Positions 26,972-36,355 are shown, counted from the first letter of the stretch. The stretch: DNA of 64,000 nucleotides from Methanoplanus endosymbiosus (GCF_024662215.1 NZ_CP096115.1:2926935-2990934), one strand, 5' to 3'. Notes: generated by a model not told the origin, from the letters alone. Made by a program: numbers and translations.

Positions 26972-28720
26972 TTATCTGCATTTTTTCAGTGCAGATATAA
27001 ATTCCTCAACTGAACTGTATCTGTTATCCGGATACTTTTCAAGTCCTTTCAGGATGAAATCATCGTATTTCTGTAATTCCGGACTGTAATAAGATGGCGG
27101 CTTTGGCTCGTCAGATATTATTGCGGTGGTGAACTCTCCTATTCCATCGCCGGAGAAGGGCAGTTCTCCTGTCAGGAGTTCATAACAGATTACGGAGAGC
27201 TGGAATATATCCGTTCTTCTGTCACATCTGCCAAATCTCTTTGGCAGCACCTGTTCCGGTGCAGCATAATGGAGCGAGAAGGCCATTGTGCCTGTTTCAG
27301 TATTCTCCATTACAAGTTTTCCAAGACCCCAGTCGGCAATCTTTGGAATATTATCTTCTGTAAGCAGTATATTCTGGGGTTTGATGTCCCTGTGGACTAT
27401 GCCTCTTTCATGGGCATAAGAGAGGCCCTCTGCAATTCCGGAGATTATGGCGGCAGATTCCCTTTCATCTGCCGGTTTTTTGAGGCCGGCCAGCGAATCT
27501 CTGAAATATTCCATCTCCACAAATGGCACCGGAAGAATATTCAGGTCAAAGACGTGGACAATGTTTTTGTGGTCAAGATTTTTCCATATGTTCATCTCCC
27601 GAAAGAGGTTAATTCCGGTCTTCTCATCAAGATAGATGGGAATTTTAAGGGCCACAATTTTGCCGTCTCTTCTTCTCTTCACCTTAAAGACCTTTGCCAT
27701 ACCTCCCCTTCCGATAAATTCGTCCTGCATATATCTCTCTTTTAAAATATCGGGGAATGATGACAGTTTTGTATTCTGATCCTTCATCAGGTTTTTATCA
27801 CTGAAATATTCGGAATATCTCCGGTCGCTGGTGCCGGTAATTACTGTATCATTTGGGTTGAATGCCGGATATCTCTTTATCATAGCAAAATATGAACCGT
27901 TTATCAGTAATGCAATAATTCCGGTTGCAACCGTCATATATATCTGCACTTCTGAATCCGGGCGAATTATAAAGAGGGTTGCAGAGAGCAGAAGAACTGT
28001 CAGAATCATCGTCAGGCACCAGACAAAAATTCCGTTCCTCTTCTCTATTATTGAATATGCCATGTAAATACACCCCAGTGAGAGCGAGAGGGAGATCCAG
28101 GATATGAAGAAGTTTTCAAGCGGACCTGTGCCTCCGATATCTTCAAGTCCGACCCCTGAGGTCATTGTAATGGTGATAAAAAAGAGGTACAGCCCCTGAA
28201 GCATATATGCAAGTATGAGAAATGCAGTGAGAAATGGCTTTTTTTTGTAGGTATATCTCTCAGAGGACTCTTTTTCGGCAATGTGGGCAAGAAGCACAAC
28301 CCATGCTGATATAAAGAGGATCAGAAGAAAGTAGATGTTTGAGAAAAATCTGATTGTATATTTGTCAGTGTATTCATCCAGTGTGCCTGTTGTACTCAGA
28401 TTCCCGGACTGATTCTCTTTACCTGGCTGATTTTCTTTGCCGGAATAATCTGTTTGAAATCCGTTATCAGCATTGAAAATTCCGTTTACATCGTTGCTAT
28501 GTGATATTACATTGTTTGTGTCTGATATTATTGTCTCATCATTTCCGGAATGATCCGGATATAATGAATTATTTGCCGGACTACTGCCTGGTGTCTGATT
28601 TATGCTGAATGGAAATATTTCATTGTCATCTGCACAGACAGGATTTGCAAGTAATACTAATGAGATTATCAGCAGGAATAAAATCCCTTTACTGCTATTT
28701 GTATTTATATCCAAATTCAT
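26972..28720 (-). CDS. Membrane-anchored Ser/Thr protein kinase
   Basis: A 582-residue protein. It begins with a signal-like segment (ILFLLIISLVLLANPVCA), then an Asn/Ser/Asp-rich extracellular stretch, then about six membrane segments, and ends in a cytoplasmic Hanks-type kinase of about 260 residues. The kinase has the P-loop IGRGGMAKVF, lysine in ALKI, catalytic loop HRDIKPQN, DWG in place of DFG, and APEQ. It should be active, but DWG is unusual. The ATG at 28720 is chosen because an AGGAAA site precedes it; a longer frame reaches 28843. It lies downstream of the FHA regulator on the same strand. Confidence 0.88.
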   Translation of the reverse strand: MNLDINTNSSKGILFLLIISLVLLANPVCADDNEIFPFSINQTPGSSPANNSLYPDHSGNDETIISDTNNVISHSNDVNGIFNADNGFQTDYSGKENQPGKENQSGNLSTTGTLDEYTDKYTIRFFSNIYFLLILFISAWVVLLAHIAEKESSERYTYKKKPFLTAFLILAYMLQGLYLFFITITMTSGVGLEDIGGTGPLENFFISWISLSLSLGCIYMAYSIIEKRNGIFVWCLTMILTVLLLSATLFIIRPDSEVQIYMTVATGIIALLINGSYFAMIKRYPAFNPNDTVITGTSDRRYSEYFSDKNLMKDQNTKLSSFPDILKERYMQDEFIGRGGMAKVFKVKRRRDGKIVALKIPIYLDEKTGINLFREMNIWKNLDHKNIVHVFDLNILPVPFVEMEYFRDSLAGLKKPADERESAAIISGIAEGLSYAHERGIVHRDIKPQNILLTEDNIPKIADWGLGKLVMENTETGTMAFSLHYAAPEQVLPKRFGRCDRRTDIFQLSVICYELLTGELPFSGDGIGEFTTAIISDEPKPPSYYSPELQKYDDFILKGLEKYPDNRYSSVEEFISALKKCR

Positions 28721-29011
28721 TACGTTTCCTTTCATTATAATCTCTGCAAACTGTGGCGTATGATCGTTTTGTGCAATATTTCCGTCCGGTTCTGAATTTT
28801 GCCACATGATATTTGTTATATGTATGTGTGTGTATGGGCCCAATCATATAATATTCGTTTGATGAAATTTTACCGGAGATTCTATTATAATTTATGATGT
28901 ATTGATATATTTAAGATTATTTTGAAATATTCTTTGGGGTAGTAAATGCAGTTTTTATTATTATTCCGGATGGCAAAAAGCAGAAAAATGGTTTTAGAAC
29001 TTATGCTGTAA

Positions 29012-29794
29012 TTATACCTTTCTGCCTGCACAGAAGATCATCTTTCCGCCTTTTGTGCTCCTTGAAAGTTCAATGGTGTTACCATCAAAGATCTCCGTTC
29101 TTATTCCTTTTTCTGCTTCATCTCCATTAATATACGTCCCGCCTGTGCTCTTAATATCCTCAATAAACCAACTCTCATTCTCACGTATTATCCGGCAGTG
29201 GGGTTTTGATATTCTTGATACAGCGGAATGGAACTCTGAGATGATTACATCCCCCTCTTCTGCTGCATATGTTGAGTCATTGTCTGCACGGCCGATTCTT
29301 ATCTTATCCTCTGAAATTGGCCATATTCTTCCATCTTCAGGCCCTCCTATGATAATTACAGCCGGAATATCAGGCCTGATTCCTGCCATAATCTCCTCTT
29401 TAAGTGCATTCACTCTCTCGCTGATATGCTCAGTTCCGGGTGTCAGGTTAAAGCATGAGAAGATCTGAAGGTTACTGAATACTGAATCAAGCCCTCCGGG
29501 CATAAGTGAGTATTTCCATACCGGATGGATGCCTTTTGATGATCTGCTGCTGATGCCTGTCTCCTTTCTGATAACTCCGGCAGTATTCAGTTTCTGAATG
29601 TGCTTCTTTGTATTTTCATATGATACACCTACTTCATATGAGATCTCACGTATGTCTTTCGGGACGTTTTCAATGGCTTTAAGGATTTTAAGCCTTGTAG
29701 GGTTTGAGAGGACATCAAGGTAATCTGAAAGCTCTTCCAAAAATTCGTCATCGTTTTCAAGATAGACAGTCTCAGGGTTTTTTTCTGCAGGCAT
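29012..29794 (-). CDS. Winged-helix (ArsR-type) transcription regulator fused to an FHA domain
   Basis: A 260-residue fusion. Residues about 20-95 form a winged helix of the ArsR type (LDVLSNPTRLKILKAI, SYENTKKHIQKLNTAGVIRKE). Residues about 160-255 form a forkhead-associated domain, which binds phosphothreonine: IRIGR, then SRISKPHCRI and WFIEDIKSTGGTYING. The regulator could therefore dock on, or be controlled by, a phosphorylated protein. The membrane kinase gene follows 291 bases downstream on the same strand and is the obvious partner. That link is inference. Confidence 0.88.
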   Translation of the reverse strand: MPAEKNPETVYLENDDEFLEELSDYLDVLSNPTRLKILKAIENVPKDIREISYEVGVSYENTKKHIQKLNTAGVIRKETGISSRSSKGIHPVWKYSLMPGGLDSVFSNLQIFSCFNLTPGTEHISERVNALKEEIMAGIRPDIPAVIIIGGPEDGRIWPISEDKIRIGRADNDSTYAAEEGDVIISEFHSAVSRISKPHCRIIRENESWFIEDIKSTGGTYINGDEAEKGIRTEIFDGNTIELSRSTKGGKMIFCAGRKV

Positions 29795-30310
29795 TTTCTC
29801 TCCGGATCTATTAATTCAGATTATTATGATATTTCAACTTTGATTAAATTGTCTATTTAATCCATCTGAAATATTAATGTTTTTTTATTGCAGCCAAACC
29901 ATTTTTATCCTGGTTTTTTAAGGGTGATTGTAAGCAGGAATGCTGCTTAATTTATTATCCTGAATTGCTGTCAGTACTATCACTGTTAATAATATAATTA
30001 TTATGTCCGGAACTATTCCTCTTCCGGTATTGTTTATTACCCGTGTATAACTCTCAGGTTATACTGAATTTAAGAAAATCCGGATTCCGGGATTATAATC
30101 AATTACGTAACTTTCAATAATCAGGCTTATTACATCCCGAATACATTTGCGGATGGGATGGAAGGGTGTTGTGTTACACCCAAAGAGATGTCTGGTTTAC
30201 ATCTTATGATTTCAATTGATAACAGGTTTATCAATTTTCATAACATAACTTTCTGATATTAGCTATGTCATCCTCTTCAGGTTCAGACATATTTAAAAAT
30301 TTAGCGTAAA
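29795..30310. other. Intergenic stretch before the second TnpB element
   Basis: About 515 AT-rich bases with no gene. A small hairpin (GGGTGT-tgtgtt-ACACCC at 30164-30181) is the only secondary structure I noticed. The promoter of the FHA regulator lies at its left end. Confidence 0.4.
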
Positions 30311-30428
30311 TCCCCTTGGTCTTTAGCCAAGGGGATGTAAGCGACATCATCTTTGTTCTCATATATATATTTCGTAATTGTAGTTTTACCAGAAAATATA
30401 TGGGGGGTTGAAATCAAACCAGATATAT

Positions 30429-31541
30429 ATGTTGAGAGCCTACAAATACTGAATCTATCCTAACAAAGAACAGGAGAAAATGTTCTTTCAGCATTTTGGT
30501 GCCTGTAGGTTCATCTACAATTGGGGTTTGGAAAATAAAATCCGAACTTATGAAACAGATGGAAAATCAATATCGAGATTTGCATTACAAAAAATGCTAC
30601 CTGATTTGAAATCAGAGCATGCATGGATGAAAGATGTCAATTCACAATCAATACAGAGTGCATTGTTAAATCTTGAGAATGCATTTACTCGTTTCTTCCG
30701 GGAAAAGAAAGGATTTCCAAAATTCAAATCCCGGAAAGATCCAGTGCAGTCATTTTCAGTTCCACAACACTACATTGTGAATTTTGATGCCCATAAAATT
30801 AAATTACCTAAAATTGGATGGGTTAAAACAAAATTACACAGGAAATATGAAGGAGTTGAAAAAACTGCAACAGTGTCAGTCACCTCAACGGGCAAATTTT
30901 TTATTAGTATTTTGATAGATGATGGGCAGGAGCAACCTCCTGCACAATATTTTGATGTAAATACAACCGTGGGTGTTGATGTAGGTATCAAAGATTTTGC
31001 AATACTTTCCAATGGGGAAAAGATTGACAATCCCCGATATTTGAAACAGTCACTTCTCCGAATGAAAGTGTTACAAAAACGATTGAGTAGAAAACAAAAA
31101 GGTTCTAACAACAGAAATAAAGCAAAAAATGCAGTAGCAAAAATTCATGAAAAAATTCACAATCAAAGAAGCGATTTCCAGCACAAACTCTCTTTTAGAT
31201 TAGTATGCGAGAACCAAGCAATTGCACTGGAAACTTTGAATGTTGAAGGGATGCTAAAAAATCATAAACTGGCACAACATATTGCTGATGCATCATGGAG
31301 TTCATTTGTTACTCAATTGGAATATAAAGCACAAAAACAAGGTAAAACTATCTTACGGATTGGACAATTTGAACCATCTACAAAAATCTGTAGTGAATGT
31401 GGATATTACAACAGGGATTTGACTTTATCTGATAGGGATTGGATTTGTCCGGATTGTGGGATACATCATGACCGGGATATTAATGCCGCAATAAATATCA
31501 GGAAATTTGCTCTTGATAGACAAAATCTAATTGGAATATAA
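30429..31541 (+). pseudogene. tnpB: TnpB with a nonsense codon at codon 8 (N-terminally truncated or inactive)
   Basis: The natural start is the ATG at 30429, giving MLRAYKY, then TGA at 30450-30452 where homologues have arginine (CGA to TGA), then IYPNKEQEK and an internal ATG at 30480 that opens a 353-residue frame. All catalytic parts remain: RuvC I (GVDVGIKDFAI), RuvC II (ALETLNVEG), zinc ribbon (CSECGYY, CPDCGIHH) and RuvC III (HDRDINAAIN). Translation from 30480 would lose only 17 residues, in the RNA-binding N-terminal domain. Activity is therefore doubtful but not excluded. The right end with the guide scaffold follows. Confidence 0.85.
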
Positions 31542-31646
31542 TATTTTTACACCTTCGGAACGAGGGGAAGGGCCTGTGGACTTACGAACAATGGTTCGAG
31601 GTATGAAGCAGGAAGCCTCTGGGTCTTTAGCCCAGAGGTAGTTCAC
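31542..31646 (+). ncRNA. TnpB-element right end with predicted omega-RNA 3' scaffold (copy 2)
   Basis: This follows the tnpB stop and matches copy 1. The inner stem is CGAAC-aatg-GTTCG (31585-31598), where copy 1 has GGAG-gttg-CTCC: the paired positions change together, which supports an RNA structure. The outer stem is CCTCTGGG-tctttag-CCCAGAGG. The conserved part ends with TTCAC at 31646, so a guide would start at 31647 (cagataaataaagtatcact). Confidence 0.65.
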
Positions 31647-31682
31647 CAGATAAATAAAGTATCACTGCAAAAGAGGAGAGAT

Positions 31683-31702
31683 GAAAGCGTGGCGCAGTTC
31701 AC
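31683..31702 (+). repeat. Second-family right-end motif, short copy
   Basis: The 20 bases gaaagcgtggcgcagttcac match, at 19 of 20 positions, the reverse complement of 53330-53349. They end in TTCAC like the TnpB right ends but are otherwise different, so they look like the tip of the right end of another IS605-type element. No related tnpB is nearby. Confidence 0.5.
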
Positions 31703-31792
31703 GTAAAAGATCTGATGAAAAAAAATGTGATTAATTTATTTTTTACTGGAGGAATTTTTGTCTGTTTTTCGTGTTGTATTTCTTAAAGCTAT

Positions 31793-32110
31793 TCACTCAT
31801 CTCTGACAGTGAGGCATTTTTCAATGTCATAAACAAAGATCTTTCCGTCACCGTTCTTTCCGGTATGTGCGTATGTCTTAATGATATCCACAATATCATC
31901 TACATTTTTATCTTCAGTCACAATCTCTATCTTTACTTTGGGTATGAGATCTACCAGTATCTCTTTTCCCCTGAACTGAAGTGCAATTCCGCGCTGGGCA
32001 CCACGTCCGCGTACTTCAGTTACTGTCATTGCATGATGTCCCTTATCCAGAAGGGCTTCAGATACTTTTTCAAGTTTTTCCGGACGGATTACTGCTTCAA
32101 TTTTCTTCAT
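31793..32110 (-). CDS. glnK: Nitrogen regulatory protein P-II (GlnK)
   Basis: A 105-residue trimeric P-II sensor of ATP/ADP and 2-oxoglutarate that blocks the ammonium channel when nitrogen is plentiful. The conserved N terminus MKKIEAVIRPEKLEKV, the T-loop (RGRGAQRGIALQFRGKE) and TGKNGDGKIFV are all present. The T-loop lacks both tyrosines that can be uridylylated in enteric P-II (phenylalanine and isoleucine instead), so regulation is by ligands. The ATG at 32110 follows GAGGT; a longer frame from 32122 overlaps amt. It lies just downstream of amt, the usual order. Confidence 0.94.
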   Translation of the reverse strand: MKKIEAVIRPEKLEKVSEALLDKGHHAMTVTEVRGRGAQRGIALQFRGKEILVDLIPKVKIEIVTEDKNVDDIVDIIKTYAHTGKNGDGKIFVYDIEKCLTVRDE

Positions 32111-32118
32111 AATATACC

Positions 32119-33312
32119 TCACATGCGCACTGATTCACCGTGCTGGGCAATGTCGAGACCGACATATTCCTCTTCCTCTTCTACACGGAGTCCGATCGTC
32201 TTTTCCACAAGCATTGCAATCACATAGGTCACAACGAATGCATATACTACTGCAACACCTGCATCAATCAGCTGGATTACAAACTGGTTTACGTTTCCAT
32301 ATATTAACCCATCAATTCCGCATATTGCAGCGGTTGCGAATATTCCTGTTGCAATGGCACCCCAGAATCCTCCTACTCCATGTATTGCCCATGCGTCGAG
32401 GGATTCATCAAGGCCCTTCTTTAAACGGAAGAGAAGTGCAGCGTAGCAGAGCAGACCTGCAACAGCACCTATTACAATTGCGGACATTGTGTCAACAAAA
32501 CCGCAGGCGGGTGTTATTGCCACAAGTCCTGCTATTGCACCTGAGATCATTCCAAGTGAGCTTGGTTTGCCCTTAATCCATGATGCTCCCATCCAGGCAA
32601 GTGCACCTGCTGAAGCTGCAACAAGTGTTACTGTGAATGCGTTTGCTGCAATTCCGTCTGCTGCCAGTTCACTTCCGGCATTGAAACCAAACCATCCAAA
32701 CCAGAGCAATGCTCCACCAAGCAGGGTAAGTGGTATGTTTGCAGGCTCCATAGTCTCCTGCCCGAAACCGAGGCGTTTTCCGATTACAAGGGCAGCGGCA
32801 AGCGCTCCAAAACCGGAACTGATGTGAACAACTGTTCCGCCGGCAAAGTCAAGCGCTCCGAGCTGAGATGCCCAGCCGCCTCCCCATGCCCAGTGTGCAA
32901 GCGGGTCGTAGACCAGTGTTGTCCAGAGAAGTCCGAATACAATAAATGAACTCAGCTTCACCCTTTCAGCAAAACCTGATGTCAGGATTGCCAGTGTAAG
33001 TCCGGCAAAGACAAGCTGGAAGACCATGAACAGAATGTCAGGTATTCCGTCACCATCAAGGCCGACTCCGGCAAGACCAACGTGATCAAGTCCACCTATA
33101 AAACCCGCAATGTCGGGGCCAAATGCAAGTGAGTACCCGAAGAGAACCCACTGAATCGAAACAACCGCAAAGGCAACGAATGCAAGAGTGATCATTGAGA
33201 TGACACTTTTTCTGCGAACCATTCCTGCGTAGAACAGTCCGACACCTGGTGTCATCAGCATGACCATTGCGGTACAGATTATTATAAATGCTGTATCTCC
33301 ACTGTTAATCAT
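32119..33312 (-). CDS. amt: Ammonium transporter Amt
   Basis: A 397-residue channel of about 11 membrane helices that takes up ammonium. Family motifs are [19 protein letters not shown] near the start, [21 protein letters not shown] in the middle (first pore histidine) and [16 protein letters not shown] (second pore histidine). Its stop lies 8 bases before the glnK start on the same strand, so the two are one unit. A TATA-like palindrome GGTATATACC (33340-33349) stands 28-37 bases before the start. It diverges from the glutamate synthase genes. Confidence 0.96.
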   Translation of the reverse strand: MINSGDTAFIIICTAMVMLMTPGVGLFYAGMVRRKSVISMITLAFVAFAVVSIQWVLFGYSLAFGPDIAGFIGGLDHVGLAGVGLDGDGIPDILFMVFQLVFAGLTLAILTSGFAERVKLSSFIVFGLLWTTLVYDPLAHWAWGGGWASQLGALDFAGGTVVHISSGFGALAAALVIGKRLGFGQETMEPANIPLTLLGGALLWFGWFGFNAGSELAADGIAANAFTVTLVAASAGALAWMGASWIKGKPSSLGMISGAIAGLVAITPACGFVDTMSAIVIGAVAGLLCYAALLFRLKKGLDESLDAWAIHGVGGFWGAIATGIFATAAICGIDGLIYGNVNQFVIQLIDAGVAVVYAFVVTYVIAMLVEKTIGLRVEEEEEYVGLDIAQHGESVRM

Positions 33313-33339
33313 TATTACGTCTCCATTCCGTCATTATGC

Positions 33340-33349
33340 ATTGTGGTAT
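33340..33349 (-). promoter_or_regulatory. Amt promoter TATA region
   Basis: GGTATATACC, a perfect palindrome in the TATA position of amt (28-37 bases before its start codon at 33312). It may serve both as TATA box and as part of an operator for a nitrogen regulator; the second role is inference. Confidence 0.4.
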
Positions 33350-33443
33350 ATACCTTTTTACTGCAAATTCCGGATGACTGGTTTTTTGTTGTAATTTGAC
33401 AGATAGAAGTTGCCTTCCACCATATTTAAATATTCCTCTCATG

Positions 33444-33455
33444 TCTATATAGATC
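33444..33455. promoter_or_regulatory. Motif TCTATATAGATC upstream of amt, shared with glnA
   Basis: This 12-base sequence is identical to 44359-44370 upstream of glnA. It stands 132-143 bases before the amt start. It is largely palindromic (TCTATATAGA). It could be an operator of NrpR or another nitrogen regulator, or only an AT-rich coincidence, because TATATA motifs are common here. Confidence 0.35.
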
Positions 33456-33677
33456 ACAATAATTGGGATAATATTCAGGAAAAGATTATTTTGTTGGAAA
33501 CAGATGTATTAATTTCTGTCAATCAGTCTCAAAATATTAGTTGAATGGCAGAGGCTGCTGCATCAATGAAAACCAGTGGACAACTGAATAATTTGCAGGT
33601 ACAAACGGATGCGGTCATTCTTCAAAGTTATGTTTATAGTGATGTAAATATGATGAATTCATATTGGTATGATAACA

Positions 33678-33696
33678 TATCCGGTGTAACCGGATA
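33678..33696. promoter_or_regulatory. Perfect inverted repeat upstream of glutamate synthase
   Basis: TATCCGGT-gta-ACCGGATA, a 19-base perfect interrupted palindrome. It lies about 95 bases before the start of the glutamate synthase cluster and about 20 bases before a TATA-like stretch (AATATATATTTGG from about 33718). Position and symmetry suit a protein operator; NrpR, whose genes are nearby, is one candidate. Confidence 0.5.
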
Positions 33697-33792
33697 GAAA
33701 CTTCCGTTTACATATTAATATATATTTGGCTAATCCAAGTTAATTAGCAATTCGTATAATATCAATTATCAGAATCGGCGGATAGATTGAGT

Positions 33793-34845
33793 ATGTGTGG
33801 AATTATCAGTGTAATAGATCGCTCCGGTTCGTCTATGGATGGCGGGGCGATAAAAAAAGCCCTCGCACAAATGAATGAGCGTGGAAACGGAGAGGGTGCA
33901 GGATATGCCGTTTACGGGGCATATCCTGATTATAAAGAATACTATGCCCTTCATGTCTTTTATGACAACCTTGCAGAGTCAAAGACTGCGGTTGAGGCCA
34001 TACTTGAAAAGTGGGGTCACATAGAACATTCTGAAGAGATACCGACGTATGAGCAGTCAAGGCTTAAGAAAACCCAGATCCCCTGGAGGTATTTTTTCAG
34101 ACCGGACGCTTCACTAATTAGTGGCGGAATTTCCGGTGAAAAGGACGCAGTAATCAGAATAATCAATACTGTTAATACTTCAGTTAATGGTGCATTGATC
34201 TTCTCCTCAGGCAAAGATGTAGGTATTTTTAAGGCATCAGGGTGGCCTGAGGAAGTTGCTGACTTTTACAGGATTGAAGATTATGAGGGATATATCTGGC
34301 TTGGACATAACAGATACCCCACAAATACAGGTGGATGGTGGGGCGGTGCACATCCTTTCAACCTTCTTGACTGTAGTGTTGTCCACAACGGTGAAATAAC
34401 ATCGTACGGCACAAATGTGCGCTATATTGAAAGCTTTGGCTATAAATGCACAATGCTTACAGATACCGAAGTTGTGGCATACCTGCTTGACCTTCTCGGA
34501 AGGAAGCATGAACTGCCCGTTGACCTGGCAGTCAAGGCGCTTGCGCCTCCTTTCTGGGATGAGATTGACAGGATGGATATCAGCAAAAAAGAGCTGTATA
34601 CTGCCCTGAGGATGGCATATGGCTCAGCACTTATGAACGGGCCATTTGCCATTGTGGTTGCAAATTCTGACAGCATAATGGGCTTCACGGATCGTATTAA
34701 ACTGAGGCCCATGGTAGCCGCAGAATATGGCGATCGTATGTATATCTCAAGCGAAGAAGCAGCAATAAGAACGATGGAGCCTGTTCTTGATTCTGTATGG
34801 ATGCCAACAGCCGGAGAACCTGTTATCGGGAGGCTTAGAAGATGA
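33793..34845 (+). CDS. Glutamate synthase, glutamine amidotransferase subunit (class II)
   Basis: A 350-residue amidotransferase that hydrolyses glutamine to ammonia for the synthase. The ATG at 33793 is chosen because the class requires Cys at residue 2, exposed after removal of methionine; here the start is MCGIISVID. A TTG two codons earlier would bury that cysteine. Later conserved parts are LGHNRYPTNTGG, VVHNGEITSYGTN and FAIVVANSDSI. Archaeal glutamate synthase is split into separate subunits; this is the first of four genes, overlapping the next by 4 bases. Confidence 0.92.
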   Translation: MCGIISVIDRSGSSMDGGAIKKALAQMNERGNGEGAGYAVYGAYPDYKEYYALHVFYDNLAESKTAVEAILEKWGHIEHSEEIPTYEQSRLKKTQIPWRYFFRPDASLISGGISGEKDAVIRIINTVNTSVNGALIFSSGKDVGIFKASGWPEEVADFYRIEDYEGYIWLGHNRYPTNTGGWWGGAHPFNLLDCSVVHNGEITSYGTNVRYIESFGYKCTMLTDTEVVAYLLDLLGRKHELPVDLAVKALAPPFWDEIDRMDISKKELYTALRMAYGSALMNGPFAIVVANSDSIMGFTDRIKLRPMVAAEYGDRMYISSEEAAIRTMEPVLDSVWMPTAGEPVIGRLRR

Positions 34846-36353
34846 GTATCGGAAGTGTTCCTGTCAAATTCAAAGTGACAATTGACAATGATCGCTGCAT
34901 GCTCTGTGAACGGTGCATTGAGAACTGTTCATACGGCGTTTTCAGAAGGGAAGGGCAGAAGATAGTCCCTGACTCCAGAAAATGCACGGCATGCCACAGA
35001 TGTGTTGCCATGTGCCCGCGTGATGCCATTGACCTTGAGGAGAAGCCCAATGACTACAGGAGCCATCCTCTCTGGACAAGGGAAGCCAGGGAGGCAATAT
35101 ATAATCAGGCGAAGAGCGGAAAGATCATTCTCTCCGGAATGGGTAATGCTCTTGATTATCCAATAATTTTTGACAGGCTTGTTCTTGATGCCTGTCAGGT
35201 TACAAATCCAAGCATTGATCCATTAAGGGAGCCGATGGAGCTTAGGACATATATCGGGAAGAAACCTGAACGGATAAATATTAAAAAGAATAATTCCGGA
35301 GATTACGATCTTAACACGGAGATTGCTCCGAATCTGAAGCTTGAAACTCCTGTGATGATTGGCCATATGAGCTATGGTGCAATATCCCTCAATGCCCAGA
35401 AGGCACTTGCAAAGGCTGTGAGCAGTGTAGGGACGTTCATGGGTACAGGAGAAGGTGGTCTTCACAAAGATCTCTACCCATACCAGAGCAATATGATTGT
35501 CCAGGTCGCATCCGGACGTTTTGGTGTTGATATCAATTACCTTGAGAGAGGTGCGGCAATTGAGATCAAGATCGGACAGGGTGCAAAGCCGGGTATCGGC
35601 GGCCACCTTCCCGGAGAGAAGGTTGCTGAAGATGTCTCAAAGACGAGGATGATTCCGCTTCACAGTGATGCAATAAGTCCTGCACCTCATCATGATATCT
35701 ACAGTATTGAGGACCTGGTGCAGCTTGTAAGGAGTCTAAAGGAAGCTACAGAATGGAAAAAACCGGTCTTTGTAAAGATTGCTGCGGTTCATAATGTAGC
35801 TGCAATCGCAGCCGGAATCGCCCGTTCATCTGCTGATGCGGTAGTTATTGACGGTTTTAAGGGCGGAACAGGTGCTGCACCGAGAGTATTCCGTGACCAT
35901 GTGGGCATGCCTGTAGAGGTTGCAATTGCGACAGTTGATAAGATCCTCAGAGAACAGGGCATCAGAAATGAGGTGTCAGTCATTGCAAGCGGTGGTATCC
36001 GTGACAGTGCTGATGTCACAAAGGCTGTTGCACTTGGTGCAGATGCGGTGTACATCGGTACTGCCGCACTTATTGCAATGGGCTGCCGCGTCTGCGGCTC
36101 GTGCTACAGAGGGCTTTGCCCATGGGGTATTGCAACTCAGAGGCCGGAGCTTGTCAGCCGGCTCAATCCTGATGAAGCTGCTGTAAATGTTGCAAACCTG
36201 ATTAACGGGTGGACACTTGAGCTTGCAGAGCTTATGGGTGCTGCCGGTATCAATTCGATTGAAAGCCTGAGAGGAAACCGTGATCGCCTCAGAGGCTATA
36301 TGCTTGATGAAGGGATTCTGGATGTTCTTGACGTAAAGATGATAGGTGCATAA
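34842..36353 (+). CDS. Glutamate synthase, FMN/iron-sulfur synthase subunit
   Basis: A 503-residue catalytic subunit that joins ammonia to 2-oxoglutarate and reduces the product to glutamate. Residues about 10-60 hold two ferredoxin-like motifs (CMLCERCIENCS and CTACHRCVAMCP) for two [4Fe-4S] clusters. The remainder is the FMN domain with GEGGLHKDLYP, KIGQGAKPGIGGHLPG, VIDGFKGGTGAAP and a cysteine cluster ligand region (CRVCGSCYRGLCPWG). Unlike bacterial GltB the amidotransferase and GXGXG parts are separate genes. It overlaps the gene before by 4 bases. Confidence 0.93.
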   Translation: MSIGSVPVKFKVTIDNDRCMLCERCIENCSYGVFRREGQKIVPDSRKCTACHRCVAMCPRDAIDLEEKPNDYRSHPLWTREAREAIYNQAKSGKIILSGMGNALDYPIIFDRLVLDACQVTNPSIDPLREPMELRTYIGKKPERINIKKNNSGDYDLNTEIAPNLKLETPVMIGHMSYGAISLNAQKALAKAVSSVGTFMGTGEGGLHKDLYPYQSNMIVQVASGRFGVDINYLERGAAIEIKIGQGAKPGIGGHLPGEKVAEDVSKTRMIPLHSDAISPAPHHDIYSIEDLVQLVRSLKEATEWKKPVFVKIAAVHNVAAIAAGIARSSADAVVIDGFKGGTGAAPRVFRDHVGMPVEVAIATVDKILREQGIRNEVSVIASGGIRDSADVTKAVALGADAVYIGTAALIAMGCRVCGSCYRGLCPWGIATQRPELVSRLNPDEAAVNVANLINGWTLELAELMGAAGINSIESLRGNRDRLRGYMLDEGILDVLDVKMIGA

Positions 36354-36355
36354 TC

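Larger units (their letters stand above)
30311..31646 (+). mobile_element. IS200/IS605-type element with tnpB only (IS1341-like), copy 2
   Basis: The left end has the hairpin TCCCCTTGG-tctttag-CCAAGGGGA (30311-30335) and the right end CCTCTGGG-tctttag-CCCAGAGG (31616-31638); both share the 7-base loop TCTTTAG. Conservation with the other right ends stops at TTCAC (31642-31646). There is a tnpB but no tnpA, so it would need a transposase from elsewhere. The exact left boundary is not fixed; the hairpin is the outermost part I can support. Confidence 0.8.

Noticed and set aside
30164-30181. Hairpin GGGTGT-tgtgtt-ACACCC upstream of the TnpB element
   Set aside because: Short stem, no T-tract and no copy near other elements; could be chance.
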